Assembly: GCF_021764745.1 (NCBI RefSeq)
Contig: NZ_JAETXX010000001.1
Coordinates: forward strand, 992,001-1,056,000
DNA from: Joostella atrarenae
Lineage (GTDB): Bacteria > Bacteroidota > Bacteroidia > Flavobacteriales > Flavobacteriaceae
Length of the DNA stretch: 64,000 nt
Reading direction: 5' to 3'
Part shown: one piece after another, positions 36,138 through 47,571 of the stretch
How positions within the stretch are numbered: position 1 is the stretch's first letter
Layout of the letters: the number at the start of each line of letters is the position of its first letter
Notes under the pieces: generated by a model
The model's input: only the letters and a program-made list of their open reading frames with translations
What the model was told of the DNA's origin: nothing
Databases searched by the model: none
Made by a program: the position numbers and the translations under genes

Positions 36138-36512
36138 ATGGCTAGAATCGCAGGAGTAGATTTACCAAAGCACAAAAGAGGAGTTATAGGTTTAACTTAT
36201 ATCTTTGGTATTGGGAAAAGTAGAGCTAAAGAGATCTTAGAGAAAGCTCAAGTTAGTGAGGACAAAAAAGTTAACGAGTGGGTTGACGAAGATATCGCTG
36301 GAATTAGAGAGGCAATTGCTTCTTATAAAATTGAAGGTGAATTACGCTCAGAAGTTCAGTTGAACATTAAGCGTTTAATGGACATAGGTTGTCAAAGAGG
36401 TATTCGTCATAGAGCTGGTCTTCCATTAAGAGGACAACGCACTAAGAATAACTCTAGAACAAGAAAAGGTAAAAGAAAAACTGTTGCTAACAAGAAGAAA
36501 GCAACTAAATAA
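36138..36512 (+). CDS. rpsM: 30S ribosomal protein S13
   Basis: A 124-residue S13 at the top of the 30S head. [20 protein letters not shown], the helix-two-turn-helix with [17 protein letters not shown], and the C-terminal [20 protein letters not shown] and basic tail are typical. It opens the alpha group, 3 bases after rpmJ. Confidence 0.98.
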   Translation: MARIAGVDLPKHKRGVIGLTYIFGIGKSRAKEILEKAQVSEDKKVNEWVDEDIAGIREAIASYKIEGELRSEVQLNIKRLMDIGCQRGIRHRAGLPLRGQRTKNNSRTRKGKRKTVANKKKATK

Positions 36513-36526
36513 TTCGTAGCTTAATT

Positions 36527-36919
36527 ATGGCAAAGTCAAATACAAAAACTGCTAAGAAACGCAAGGTTATAGTAGAATCTGTAGGTGAAGCTCATATCGC
36601 TGCATCATTTAATAACGTTATTATTTCCTTGACTAATAAAAAGGGAGATGTTATTTCTTGGTCTTCAGCAGGAAAAATGGGATTCAGAGGTTCTAAGAAA
36701 AATACACCTTATGCTGCACAAATCGCAGCAGAAGATTGTGCAAAAGTAGCACAAGAAGCAGGTCTTAGAAAAGTAAAGGTTTACGTTAAAGGTCCAGGAT
36801 CAGGTAGAGAATCTGCAATCCGTTCTATCCATAATTCAGGGATTGAAGTAACAGAGATTATCGATGTTACTCCATTACCTCACAATGGATGTCGTCCACC
36901 AAAAAGAAGAAGAGTTTAA
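36527..36919 (+). CDS. rpsK: 30S ribosomal protein S11
   Basis: A 130-residue S11 on the 30S platform. [20 protein letters not shown], then [20 protein letters not shown] and [19 protein letters not shown], with the C-terminal [15 protein letters not shown], are diagnostic. It is followed by an 82-base gap containing a foldable leader before rpsD. Confidence 0.98.
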   Translation: MAKSNTKTAKKRKVIVESVGEAHIAASFNNVIISLTNKKGDVISWSSAGKMGFRGSKKNTPYAAQIAAEDCAKVAQEAGLRKVKVYVKGPGSGRESAIRSIHNSGIEVTEIIDVTPLPHNGCRPPKRRRV

Positions 36920-36938
36920 TTAATTTTAATGTTTAAAC

Positions 36939-36988
36939 GAGGATTTTTACGATTATCGAAGGATTAGCCTTAATTCATAATCATCCTC
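36939..36988 (+). promoter_or_regulatory. Structured leader upstream of rpsD (candidate S4-binding RNA)
   Basis: Three nested helices can be read. GAGGAT (36939-36944) pairs with ATCCTC (36983-36988). GATTAT (36951-36956) pairs with ATAATC (36977-36982). AAGG (36959-36962) pairs with CCTT (36968-36971) over a 5-base loop. The outer two helices stack on the right strand without a gap, and a 6-base bulge TTTTAC lies on the left. No T-run follows. The rpsD ATG is 13 bases downstream. Confidence 0.55.
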
Positions 36989-37001
36989 AAAATTTAACAA
37001 C

Positions 37002-37607
37002 ATGGCAAGATATACAGGTCCAAAGACTAAGATAGCCCGTAAATTCGGCGAAGCAATTTTCGGAGACGATAAATCTTTTGAAAAAAGAAATTATCCTCCA
37101 GGACAACACGGTAACAACCGTAGAAGAGGTAAGAAATCTGAGTATGCAATCCAGTTAATGGAGAAGCAAAAAGCTAAATATTCTTACGGTATTCTAGAAA
37201 AACAATTTAGAAACTTATTTGAAAAAGCTAACCGTAGCAAAGGTGTTACAGGTGAGGTTCTTTTACAACTTTGTGAGTCTCGTTTAGATAACGTAGTTTA
37301 CAGAATGGGAATTTCTCCTTCTAGAAGAGGAGCAAGACAATTGGTTTCACACCGTCACATTACAGTAAACGGAGAATTAGTAAACATTCCATCTTACCAG
37401 TTAAAAGCAGGTGATGTAGTAGGAGTAAGAGAGAAATCAAAATCTTTAGAAGCGATCGCTAGATCACTTTCTAACAATAGTAATGTTTACGAATGGATTA
37501 CTTGGAATAACGAAACTAAACAAGGAACTTTTGTTACTGTTCCAGAACGTTTACAAATTCCAGAAAATATTAAAGAGCAATTAATCGTCGAGTTATACTC
37601 TAAATAA
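37002..37607 (+). CDS. rpsD: 30S ribosomal protein S4
   Basis: A 201-residue S4, a primary 16S rRNA 5'-domain binder and assembly initiator. [20 protein letters not shown], then [20 protein letters not shown], and the S4 RNA-binding domain ([20 protein letters not shown], then [20 protein letters not shown]) are complete. The four zinc cysteines of some S4 proteins are not present. S4 is the alpha-operon repressor in E. coli; the structured RNA directly upstream suggests control at this point. Confidence 0.98.
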   Translation: MARYTGPKTKIARKFGEAIFGDDKSFEKRNYPPGQHGNNRRRGKKSEYAIQLMEKQKAKYSYGILEKQFRNLFEKANRSKGVTGEVLLQLCESRLDNVVYRMGISPSRRGARQLVSHRHITVNGELVNIPSYQLKAGDVVGVREKSKSLEAIARSLSNNSNVYEWITWNNETKQGTFVTVPERLQIPENIKEQLIVELYSK

Positions 37608-37628
37608 TAATTAGACAGCAGTCGTACT

Positions 37629-38621
37629 ATGGCAATACTAAATTTTCAGAAGCCCGATAAAGTTATAATGATCGATTCTACCGATTTCGAAGGTAAGTTT
37701 GAATTCAGACCTTTGGAACCAGGATATGGATTGACCGTTGGTAACGCACTACGAAGAGTTCTTTTATCTTCATTAGAAGGTTTTGCAATCACATCAACTA
37801 GAATTGATAAAGTAGAACATGAGTTTTCTACTATTGAAGGTGTAGTTGAGGACGTTACAGAAATCATTTTGAGTTTGAAACAAGTTCGTTTCAAAAGACA
37901 AATTGAAGACATCGATAACGAAACCGTATCTATTTCAATTTCAGGTAAAGAACAAATCACTGCTGGAGATTTCCAAAAGTTTATATCAGGTTTTCAAGTT
38001 CTAAATCCAGATTTAGTTATCTGTAATTTAGACCCTAAGATTACCATAAACATGGAAATTACAATCGAAAAAGGTAGAGGATATGTACCTGCTGAAGAGA
38101 ACAAGAAAGCTAACGCACCTCTTGGGACAATTTTCACGGATGCAATCTATACACCAATCAAGAATGTTAAGTTTAGCATCGAAAACTTTCGTGTAGAACA
38201 AAAAACAGATTATGAAAAACTAGTTTTCGAAATAATCTCAGACGGTTCTATACATCCAAAAGATGCTTTAACTGAAGCTGCTAAAATTCTAATTCACCAC
38301 TTCATGTTGTTCTCTGATGAGCGCATCACTTTAGAAGCTGATGAAATAGCACAAACAGAAACTTATGATGAGGAATCTCTTCATATGCGTCAATTACTTA
38401 AGACCAAATTAGTAGATATGGATCTTTCAGTAAGAGCATTAAACTGTTTGAAAGCTGCTGAAGTAGATACTTTAGGAGACTTAGTTTCTTTTAACAAGAA
38501 CGATTTGATGAAATTCAGAAACTTTGGTAAAAAATCACTTACTGAGCTTGAAGAACTTGTAAACAACAAGGGATTAAACTTCGGAATGGATTTGTCAAAG
38601 TATAAATTAGATAAAGACTAA
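37629..38621 (+). CDS. rpoA: DNA-directed RNA polymerase subunit alpha
   Basis: A 330-residue alpha subunit. The N-terminal dimerisation domain contains the assembly signature ([19 protein letters not shown]) and [11 protein letters not shown] flexible linker follows, then the C-terminal DNA- and activator-binding domain ([34 protein letters not shown]). It lies 21 bases after rpsD and 67 bases before rplQ. Confidence 0.98.
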   Translation: MAILNFQKPDKVIMIDSTDFEGKFEFRPLEPGYGLTVGNALRRVLLSSLEGFAITSTRIDKVEHEFSTIEGVVEDVTEIILSLKQVRFKRQIEDIDNETVSISISGKEQITAGDFQKFISGFQVLNPDLVICNLDPKITINMEITIEKGRGYVPAEENKKANAPLGTIFTDAIYTPIKNVKFSIENFRVEQKTDYEKLVFEIISDGSIHPKDALTEAAKILIHHFMLFSDERITLEADEIAQTETYDEESLHMRQLLKTKLVDMDLSVRALNCLKAAEVDTLGDLVSFNKNDLMKFRNFGKKSLTELEELVNNKGLNFGMDLSKYKLDKD

Positions 38622-38641
38622 TAATATAAAATCCGCATAAT

Positions 38642-38665
38642 TTGCCCCTCGAAGGAGTAGAGCAA
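38642..38665 (+). promoter_or_regulatory. Small hairpin in the rpoA-rplQ spacer
   Basis: TTGC (38642-38645) pairs with GCAA (38662-38665) and CTC (38648-38650) with GAG (38655-38657), separated by an internal loop. It is weaker than the leaders before rpsH and rpsD and could be chance. Confidence 0.25.
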
Positions 38666-38688
38666 GATGTTGATTAAAACTAAATGTC

Positions 38689-39201
38689 ATGAGACACGGA
38701 AAGAAATTTAACCATTTAAGTAGAAAAACAGCTCATAGAAAAGCTATGCTAGCTAATATGGCTTGTTCTTTAATAGAGCACAAGCGTATTAATACAACAT
38801 TAGCTAAAGCTAAAGCTTTAAAGCAGTTTGTTGAGCCTTTAGTAACAAAATCTAAAGCAGATACTACACATAACAGACGTATTGTTTTTAGTAAACTTAG
38901 AGACAAATACGCAGTTACAGAGCTTTTTAGAGATGTAGCGGTTAAGGTTGGTGATAGACCAGGAGGTTACACTAGAATTATTAAACTAGGAAACAGACTT
39001 GGAGATAACGCTGATATGGCAATGATAGAACTAGTTGATTACAACGAAATCTACAATGCTGCAGATAAACCAGCTAAGAAGAAATCTACTAGAAGAGGTA
39101 AATCTAAGAAGTCTGCTGACGCTGCTGCTACTGAAGCACCAGCTGCAACAGCTACAAAAGAAGGATCTGATAGTGAAAAACCAGAAACTTCACAAGAATA
39201 G
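38689..39201 (+). CDS. rplQ: 50S ribosomal protein L17
   Basis: A 170-residue L17. The first 115 or so residues are the conserved protein ([20 protein letters not shown], then [40 protein letters not shown]). The last 50 or so residues are a Lys/Ala/Glu-rich low-complexity tail ([20 protein letters not shown]), as in other Bacteroidota. It is the last gene of the ribosomal run, followed by a strong terminator. Confidence 0.97.
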   Translation: MRHGKKFNHLSRKTAHRKAMLANMACSLIEHKRINTTLAKAKALKQFVEPLVTKSKADTTHNRRIVFSKLRDKYAVTELFRDVAVKVGDRPGGYTRIIKLGNRLGDNADMAMIELVDYNEIYNAADKPAKKKSTRRGKSKKSADAAATEAPAATATKEGSDSEKPETSQE

Positions 39202-39226
39202 TGTTTAATGTTATCATAACATATCG

Positions 39227-39260
39227 AAAAGGATAAACGTTTTAGTTTATCCTTTTTTTT
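39227..39260 (+). terminator. Terminator closing the ribosomal protein cluster
   Basis: AAGGATAAAC (39229-39238) pairs exactly with GTTTATCCTT (39245-39254) over a 6-base loop, followed by a run of eight T (39253-39260). Confidence 0.9.
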
Positions 39261-39294
39261 GTGTTATTTTGTAAAAATTTTGCAACGTACAATA

Positions 39295-41702
<2,408 letters not shown>

Positions 41703-41719
41703 TATTTTTCATATTATAT

Positions 41720-41757
41720 TTAAAAAGCTCCTCGTTTTGAGGAGCTTTTTTTGTTTT
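41720..41757 (+). terminator. Terminator after eno
   Basis: AAAAAGCTCCTC (41722-41733) pairs exactly with GAGGAGCTTTTT (41739-41750) over a 5-base loop, with further T residues after it. Confidence 0.92.
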
Positions 41758-41879
41758 TACATAATTGTTGCTAATTAACAATGATTTAATGATGATTATT
41801 TTCAGTATGTCATTATAATTAATTAATTTAAAGGTAATTATATGACGATAGTAATTTAACCACCAAAATTATTTTGCTT

Positions 41880-43496
41880 GTGAAAACTAATTTTCTTTTT
41901 GTTTGTGCCGAAAATGATGGAATTTATAACTGTAAAGCCGGGGGAATGGGCGATGTTGTTCGAGATGTACCTAGGCAAATAGCTAGTTATGAAGATACAT
42001 GCCATGTAATTACACCTTCTTATGGAAGGCTTCATCAGAACGGTACAAAGATTACTTCATTGGTATTTAATTATCGTGGACAAAGTGAGGAAGCTAGCTT
42101 ATATGAAGTTCCAGGAAAAAAAGAGAATCCATTTATAAAGCATTATGTTATAGATCATCCGGCAATTACTTCTGGTGATATAGCTCATATTTATTTTAAC
42201 GATCCTGACCAGCCATTTTATACAGATGCATGCATGTTTTCTTTATTTTGTACAGCGGTAGCTCAGGCAGTAAAGCAAGACTTGTTTGGAGAGCTTCAGG
42301 TAATTCATTTGCACGATTGGCATACAAGTCTATTATTGTTTTTAAGAGAGTATCATTCTTCGTTTACGGTGCTCAAGAATATTAGATTTGTGTATTCGAT
42401 TCATAATTTGGCTATTCAAGGAATTAGGCCGTTTAGAGATAACTATTCGTCATTAAAAGCCTTTTATCCTGAAATTATTATTGATGAAGAGCAATTAAAA
42501 GATCCTAGATACCACGATTGTATAAATTTAATGACATTGGGAATCCGTTTAGCTGATGCTGTGCATACAGTTTCTCCATCCTATAAAGAAGATATAAAAA
42601 GTCCGAGTAGACCTCCTGCATTTATTGGTGGAGAGGGTTTGGAAAACGATTTAATAAAAGCCGATGATGAAGGTCGATTATTTGGGATATTAAATGGTTG
42701 CAACTATAAAAATATAAATAAAGCTAAAAGGAATGAGCTTTATAGAAATAGTTTGTACGCTATTTTTAAATGGCTTCAAGAGCCTAATAAAAAGTATAAG
42801 TCAGACTTTTTAGCGCATACAGGAAATAAAATATTTAAGCTTTCAGAGAATAAGCCCGATTTTATTTGCGCTAGTGTAGCAAGGCTCACAGAACAGAAGT
42901 TTTTCTTCTATAAAAATAATCCTGATTTGCTGAGAAATTTATTAGATATTTTGGCTGCTAGAAATGGAGTTTATATTGTTTTGGGAACTGGAGCTCCAGA
43001 GTATGAAGATGGTTTTAGGCAGATTAGCTACGAAAAGGAGAATTTTATTTTTATAAATGGTCAGTCAGAAGAGATTATTGATTCTTTATATTTTGAGTCG
43101 AATTTATATTTAATGCCGAGTTTGTTTGAACCATGCGGAATCAGTCAGATGTTGGCTATGAGAAATGGACAGCCTTGTTTGGTTCATGCCACGGGTGGAT
43201 TAATAGATACTGTTGATCATTTAAAATCTGGCTTTAGTTTTTCTGGAGATACTTTAGAGCAAAAAGGTCAAAACTTTTTACAAGTTTTTGAGAATACCGT
43301 AGATCTATTTTTTGAAGATAAAGAAATATGGAAGCATATTTGTAAAACTGCAAAAGGGAAAAGATTTAGTTGGGAAAAATCTGTAAAAGAGTATTATCAA
43401 GATTTATATCTTCAAGAAATTAAGTTAGAAAGTAAGTTTAAACCAAAAAAAAAGGGCAGTAAAAGCGTGTCTGATATTTACAATTATAACAAATAG
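41880..43496 (+). CDS. Glycogen synthase-like glycosyltransferase (GT5)
   Basis: A 538-residue GT5 enzyme: ADP- or UDP-glucose-dependent alpha-1,4-glucan synthase family. The nucleotide-sugar loop CKAGGMGDVV lies at residues 18-27, the starch synthase domain follows (VIHLHDWHTSLLLFL, SIHNLAIQG), and the GT1-like C-terminal half has the acceptor/donor Glu motif SLFEPCGISQMLAMRNG with HATGGLIDTV. The C-terminal tail is basic (FKPKKKGSKS). The GTG at 41880 is the best start because KTNFLFVCAE follows, as in the family; a TTG two codons upstream is also possible. No branching enzyme, phosphorylase or ADP-glucose pyrophosphorylase lies nearby. Confidence 0.85.
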   Translation: MKTNFLFVCAENDGIYNCKAGGMGDVVRDVPRQIASYEDTCHVITPSYGRLHQNGTKITSLVFNYRGQSEEASLYEVPGKKENPFIKHYVIDHPAITSGDIAHIYFNDPDQPFYTDACMFSLFCTAVAQAVKQDLFGELQVIHLHDWHTSLLLFLREYHSSFTVLKNIRFVYSIHNLAIQGIRPFRDNYSSLKAFYPEIIIDEEQLKDPRYHDCINLMTLGIRLADAVHTVSPSYKEDIKSPSRPPAFIGGEGLENDLIKADDEGRLFGILNGCNYKNINKAKRNELYRNSLYAIFKWLQEPNKKYKSDFLAHTGNKIFKLSENKPDFICASVARLTEQKFFFYKNNPDLLRNLLDILAARNGVYIVLGTGAPEYEDGFRQISYEKENFIFINGQSEEIIDSLYFESNLYLMPSLFEPCGISQMLAMRNGQPCLVHATGGLIDTVDHLKSGFSFSGDTLEQKGQNFLQVFENTVDLFFEDKEIWKHICKTAKGKRFSWEKSVKEYYQDLYLQEIKLESKFKPKKKGSKSVSDIYNYNK

Positions 43497-43636
43497 CAGC
43501 AATTTAGAAAAGAACTGACAATTTCGCATTATTTTAACTTCTGAATGCCTTAAAAAGAGCTCGGGTTAGGAGTAAATTAACAGTTTATTTCGTATTTTCG
43601 CAAGACTTGAAATAAAATAAAAAATTAAATTATATT

Positions 43637-44920
43637 ATGTCAGATACGGCTACTATTGAGTATAAAGGTAAGAAAATAGAATTTCCAGTTGTTGAAGGTA
43701 CAGAGAATGAGTTGGCGATAGATATTAAATCGCTACGAGCTTCAGCAGGTATCATTACTTTGGATCCAGGATATAAGAATACAGGTTCTTGTGAGAGTGC
43801 AATAACTTATTTAGATGGGGAAAAAGGAATTTTGAGGTACAGAGGATATGCTATTGAAGACCTGGCCGAAAAAGCTGATTTCTTAGAAGTTGCATATTTG
43901 TTGATCTTTGGAGAACTTCCTAATAAAGCGCAATTAGATAAGTTTCATAGCGATATAAAAGCGAACTCTGAAGTAGATGAGGACGTTAAGAAGATTGTAG
44001 ATAGTTTCCCAAGAACAGCACACCCAATGGGAGTGTTATCTTCATTAACTAGTGCTTTAACAGCTTTTAATCCTTCTTGTGTTGATATAGATTCTGAAGA
44101 GGATATGTATCAAGCTATTGTTAAGATAATGGGGAAATTCCCAGTTTTAGCAGCTTGGACTTTACGTAGAAGAAATGCAAAACCTTATGATTACGGTAAT
44201 GCTTCTCTTGGTTATGTAGAGAACATGTTATATATGATGTTTAAGAAACCAAATGAAGAGTATAAGTTAAATCCAATTGTAGTTGATGCTTTGGATAAGT
44301 TATTAATTCTTCATGCGGATCATGAGCAAAACTGTTCTACTTCAACAGTAAGAATTGTAGGTTCTTCTCATGCTGGTTTATTTGCATCGTTATCTGCAGG
44401 TGTTTCTGCTCTTTGGGGACCTCTTCATGGAGGAGCTAACCAAGCAGTAATTGAAATGCTTGAAAGTATTAAAGAAGATGGTGGAGACACTGCAAAATAT
44501 ATGGAAAAGGCGAAAGATAAAGAGGATCCTTTCCGTTTAATGGGCTTTGGACATAGAGTTTATAAAAACTTTGATCCACGTGCTAAGATCATTAAAAAAT
44601 CTGCTGATGAAGTATTAAGTGATTTAGGAGTTGAAGATCCAGTTTTATCTATCGCTACAGGCTTAGAAAAACAAGCATTAGAAGATGATTATTTCGTAAA
44701 AAGAAAATTATATCCTAATGTAGATTTTTACTCAGGAATTATATACAGAGCTTTAGGAATTCCTACCGAAATGTTTACAGTGATGTTTGCTTTAGGTAGA
44801 TTACCAGGTTGGATTGCACAATGGAGAGAAATGAGAATGAAGAAAGAGCCAATCGGTAGACCAAGACAGGTTTATGTTGGTGAGACATTAAGACCTTTTG
44901 TTGATGTAAGTAAAAGATAA
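43637..44920 (+). CDS. gltA: Citrate synthase (type II)
   Basis: A 427-residue citrate synthase that condenses acetyl-CoA and oxaloacetate at the entry of the TCA cycle. The active-site residues are His264 (GPLHGGANQ), His306 (FGHRVYKNFDPRA) and Asp363 (VDFYSGIIY). The N-terminal extension and length match the hexameric Gram-negative type. TATTTTCG, a near match to the -7 box, lies about 40 bases upstream, and a terminator follows, so it is probably a single-gene unit. Confidence 0.97.
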   Translation: MSDTATIEYKGKKIEFPVVEGTENELAIDIKSLRASAGIITLDPGYKNTGSCESAITYLDGEKGILRYRGYAIEDLAEKADFLEVAYLLIFGELPNKAQLDKFHSDIKANSEVDEDVKKIVDSFPRTAHPMGVLSSLTSALTAFNPSCVDIDSEEDMYQAIVKIMGKFPVLAAWTLRRRNAKPYDYGNASLGYVENMLYMMFKKPNEEYKLNPIVVDALDKLLILHADHEQNCSTSTVRIVGSSHAGLFASLSAGVSALWGPLHGGANQAVIEMLESIKEDGGDTAKYMEKAKDKEDPFRLMGFGHRVYKNFDPRAKIIKKSADEVLSDLGVEDPVLSIATGLEKQALEDDYFVKRKLYPNVDFYSGIIYRALGIPTEMFTVMFALGRLPGWIAQWREMRMKKEPIGRPRQVYVGETLRPFVDVSKR

Positions 44921-44935
44921 TTATTACGACATATT

Positions 44936-44976
44936 AAAAACGGGGAATATTATTAATAATGTTCCCCGTTTTTTTA
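44936..44976 (+). terminator. Terminator after gltA
   Basis: AAAAACGGGGAA pairs with TTCCCCGTTTTT, and the inner AT-rich part (TATTATTAATAATG) can extend the stem. A T-run follows. Confidence 0.92.
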
Positions 44977-45061
44977 TATTTATTTTTAATAAATTGTCAT
45001 TCAATTATTCAGATTCTATCGATGTTATCAGAATTTGATATTATAAAATCAAGGTATTTCT

Positions 45062-45976
45062 ATGTTGAAATTAAATGTTAATAATGAAACTTCTAAGTTA
45101 AAAGCCGTTGTTTTAGGAACAGCAAAAAGTAATGGTCCAACACCTGCAATTGAAGATGCTTACGATCCTAAATCGGCAGAACACATAAAAGCGGGTACTT
45201 ATCCGAAAGAGGAAGATATGGTGCCAGAGATGGAAGCTTTCAATAACGTTTTTAAAAAACACGGTGTTACAGTTTACAGACCAGAACTCATTGAAGATTG
45301 TAATCAGATATTTTCTAGGGATATTGCCTTTGTTATCGATAGTTTTTTAATTAAATCAAACATTCTTCCAGATAGGGAGAAAGAGTTGGATGCAATAAAG
45401 TATGTCATAGATCAAATAGCTCCTGATAAAATAATTACACCTCCAGAAGAAGTTCATATTGAGGGAGGAGATGTAATGTTATGGAACGATTATATTTTTA
45501 TAGGAACCTATAAAGGGAGTGATTATGCTGATTATATTACTGCTCGAACAAATATGCATGGTGTTAATTTTATCAAGGAAATGTTTCCTAATAAAATAGT
45601 AAAAGAGTTCGACCTTAATAAATCTAATACAATAGCAAGGGATAATGCTCTGCATTTGGACTGTTGCTTTCAGCCAGTTGGTCATGATAAGGCAATAATC
45701 CATAAAGAAGGATTTAGAGATGAAGCAGATTATAATTATCTAGTTGATCTTTTTGGAGCTGAAAACTTATTTCATATTTCTAAAGATGAAATGTATCATA
45801 TGTTTAGTAATGTATTTTCAATTAGTCCAGAGGTTGTAGTTTCAGAAAAAAACTTTACAAGACTTAATAAGTGGTTAAGAGAAAAGGGGTTTACTGTTGA
45901 AGAAATCTCATATGGAGAAATAGCAAAACAAGAAGGACTTCTTCGATGTTCAACGATGCCACTCATTCGTGAATAA
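45062..45976 (+). CDS. Amidinotransferase-fold hydrolase (DDAH / arginine deiminase-like)
   Basis: A 304-residue member of the pentein (guanidino-modifying) superfamily. Landmarks are KAVVLGTAKSNGPTP near the N-terminus, HIEGGDVMLWNDYIFIG in the middle, the catalytic His198 in HLDCCFQPVG and the nucleophilic Cys296 in GLLRCSTMPLI at the C-terminus. Such enzymes cleave arginine, methylated arginines or related guanidines through a thiouronium intermediate. It resembles dimethylarginine dimethylaminohydrolase-type proteins; the true substrate is not certain. It lies 123 bases before ctlX on the same strand, and the two may act in sequence on arginine. Confidence 0.8.
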   Translation: MLKLNVNNETSKLKAVVLGTAKSNGPTPAIEDAYDPKSAEHIKAGTYPKEEDMVPEMEAFNNVFKKHGVTVYRPELIEDCNQIFSRDIAFVIDSFLIKSNILPDREKELDAIKYVIDQIAPDKIITPPEEVHIEGGDVMLWNDYIFIGTYKGSDYADYITARTNMHGVNFIKEMFPNKIVKEFDLNKSNTIARDNALHLDCCFQPVGHDKAIIHKEGFRDEADYNYLVDLFGAENLFHISKDEMYHMFSNVFSISPEVVVSEKNFTRLNKWLREKGFTVEEISYGEIAKQEGLLRCSTMPLIRE

Positions 45977-46071
45977 ATACCACTTAATTAAATAGCATAA
46001 TAACACTTTTATAAGTGATATAGAAATTTAACAAAGTTACCTTCCTAAGGTTCTTATTATAACTTTCTTTG

Positions 46072-46079
46072 TAGCTTTG
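46072..46079 (+). promoter_or_regulatory. Candidate -7 element for ctlX
   Basis: TAGCTTTG followed by C is an exact TAnnTTTG match, 20 bases before the ctlX ATG. No TTTG at the -33 distance was found. Confidence 0.5.
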
Positions 46080-46099
46080 CGCGATAAAATTGGAACTAA

Positions 46100-47032
46100 A
46101 TGAGTCAGATTACGAATACTATATTGATGGTTCGTCCAGTAAACTTTAGGATGAATGAACAAACAGCTGTAAATAACTATTTTCAGGAAGACATCGATAT
46201 ACTAAATGAAGCCGTTAATAAGAAGGCTCAAAGGGAGTTCGATGCTTTTGTTGAGAAATTAAGAGCGGTTGGTGTTAACATTATCGTGGTAGAAGATACT
46301 CCGAGTCCAGACACTCCAGATTCTATTTTTCCTAACAACTGGATTTCAACGCATGATGATGGTACGCTAGCTTTATATCCTATGTTTGCTGAGAACAGAA
46401 GAAATGAACGTAGAGAGGATATTTTAGAAGTGCTTGAGGAAAATGGTTTCCGAATAGACAATGTGATGGATTATACTTCTGCGGAAGAAGAAGGTGTTTT
46501 CTTAGAAGGAACAGGGAGTGTGATCCTAGATCGAATTAATAGAAAAGCATATTGTGCACTTTCTCCAAGGGCAGATGAAGATTTGTTTATAGAGTTTTGT
46601 GAAGATTTTGAATATTTTCCAGTAATTTTTACAGCTAATCAAGATGTAGATGGGGAGAGAAAACCAATTTATCATACCAATGTGATGATGTGTGTTGGAG
46701 ATGATTTTGCCGTTATTTGTTTGGATAGTATTGATGATAAAAAGGAGCGAAAAAATATTCTTACTCACCTGAAGAATGATGGTAAGGAGATTATTAGTAT
46801 TTCTGAAGTTCAAATGAGTAATTTTGCTGGTAACATGCTTCAAGTGGAATCTAATGAAGGTAAGAAATACTTAGTGATGAGTGAAGCTGCTCATAAAAGT
46901 TTAAATGAAGGTCAAGTGAAAGCTATTGAAAAGTATGTTTCCGTTTTATCTGGAAACTTAGAAACTATAGAAACTTGTGGAGGAGGTAGCGCTCGTTGTA
47001 TGATGGCAGAAATATTTCTCCCAAAAAAATAG
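46100..47032 (+). CDS. ctlX: Citrulline hydrolase CtlX (pentein superfamily)
   Basis: A 310-residue member of the same superfamily as its upstream neighbour but of the CtlX branch, which in Francisella hydrolyses citrulline to ornithine. Motifs: PDSIFPNNWISTHDDG, the catalytic carboxylate region FLEGTGSVILDR, His192 in IYHTNVMMCVG and the nucleophilic Cys300 in GGGSARCMMAEIF. In combination with an arginine-cleaving enzyme it would turn arginine into ornithine without making carbamoyl phosphate. It has its own -7-like box, so the pair may be expressed separately. Confidence 0.88.
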   Translation: MSQITNTILMVRPVNFRMNEQTAVNNYFQEDIDILNEAVNKKAQREFDAFVEKLRAVGVNIIVVEDTPSPDTPDSIFPNNWISTHDDGTLALYPMFAENRRNERREDILEVLEENGFRIDNVMDYTSAEEEGVFLEGTGSVILDRINRKAYCALSPRADEDLFIEFCEDFEYFPVIFTANQDVDGERKPIYHTNVMMCVGDDFAVICLDSIDDKKERKNILTHLKNDGKEIISISEVQMSNFAGNMLQVESNEGKKYLVMSEAAHKSLNEGQVKAIEKYVSVLSGNLETIETCGGGSARCMMAEIFLPKK

Positions 47033-47070
47033 TATATTTAGATACATAGCAATATAGACTTTAAAAAGAT

Positions 47071-47496
47071 ATGCTTTCAAAGAAGACAAAATATGGTTTA
47101 AAGGCTCTTACTTACATGGCCAAAAAGGAAAGTAAGAATCCAGTGTTAATTTCTGAAATTGCCGAGCAAGAAAATATCTCTAAGAAATTCTTGGAGATAA
47201 TTTTACTTCAATTGAAGAATAGTGGATTCTTAGGTTCAAAAAAAGGAAAGGGTGGAGGATACTACCTAATTCGTGATCCAGAAAAGATTACTGTTGCTTC
47301 TTTAATAAGAGTATTGGAAGGTCCAATTGCGATGTTGCCTTGTGTGAGTTTAAATTTTTATGAGAAATGTGATGATTGTAAAAATGAAGAAGAATGCTCT
47401 TTAAGTAGGCTCATGATCGAAGTTAGAGATAGCACTTTAAAAGTATTAGAAAATAAAACTTTAGCCGATTTAACAAGGTCTACGCAAATTCCATAA
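47071..47496 (+). CDS. Rrf2 family transcriptional regulator with four cysteines
   Basis: A 141-residue Rrf2 regulator. The winged helix-turn-helix is MLSKKTKYGLKALTYMAKKE, with ISEIAEQENISKKFLEIIL and the wing GSKKGKGGGYYL. The C-terminal part carries Cys91, Cys100, Cys103 and Cys109 (C-x8-C-x2-C-x5-C), compatible with an iron-sulfur or thiol sensor; IscR and NsrR use three Cys in this region. It stands directly before cysH, and a palindrome overlaps the cysH promoter, so control of sulfate assimilation by this protein is likely but inferred. Confidence 0.88.
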   Translation: MLSKKTKYGLKALTYMAKKESKNPVLISEIAEQENISKKFLEIILLQLKNSGFLGSKKGKGGGYYLIRDPEKITVASLIRVLEGPIAMLPCVSLNFYEKCDDCKNEEECSLSRLMIEVRDSTLKVLENKTLADLTRSTQIP

Positions 47497-47548
47497 CCTT
47501 ATTTATTACTACTTAGACAATTGTAAATAAAAAAAGTGTGTTAAAAAC

Positions 47549-47563
47549 CTAGTAATTAACTAG
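47549..47563. promoter_or_regulatory. Palindromic operator candidate upstream of cysH
   Basis: CTAGT AATTA ACTAG is a 15-base inverted repeat with perfect 5-base arms around an AT centre. It ends 8 bases before the cysH -7 box, in the spacer where a repressor would block RNA polymerase. The likely binder is the Rrf2 protein encoded next door. Confidence 0.5.
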
Positions 47564-47571
47564 ACTATTAA

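Noticed and set aside
39259-39294. Upstream extension of carA from a TTG at 39259
   Set aside because: The added 12 codons start in the T-run of the rplQ terminator and are not family-like; ATG 39295 fits.
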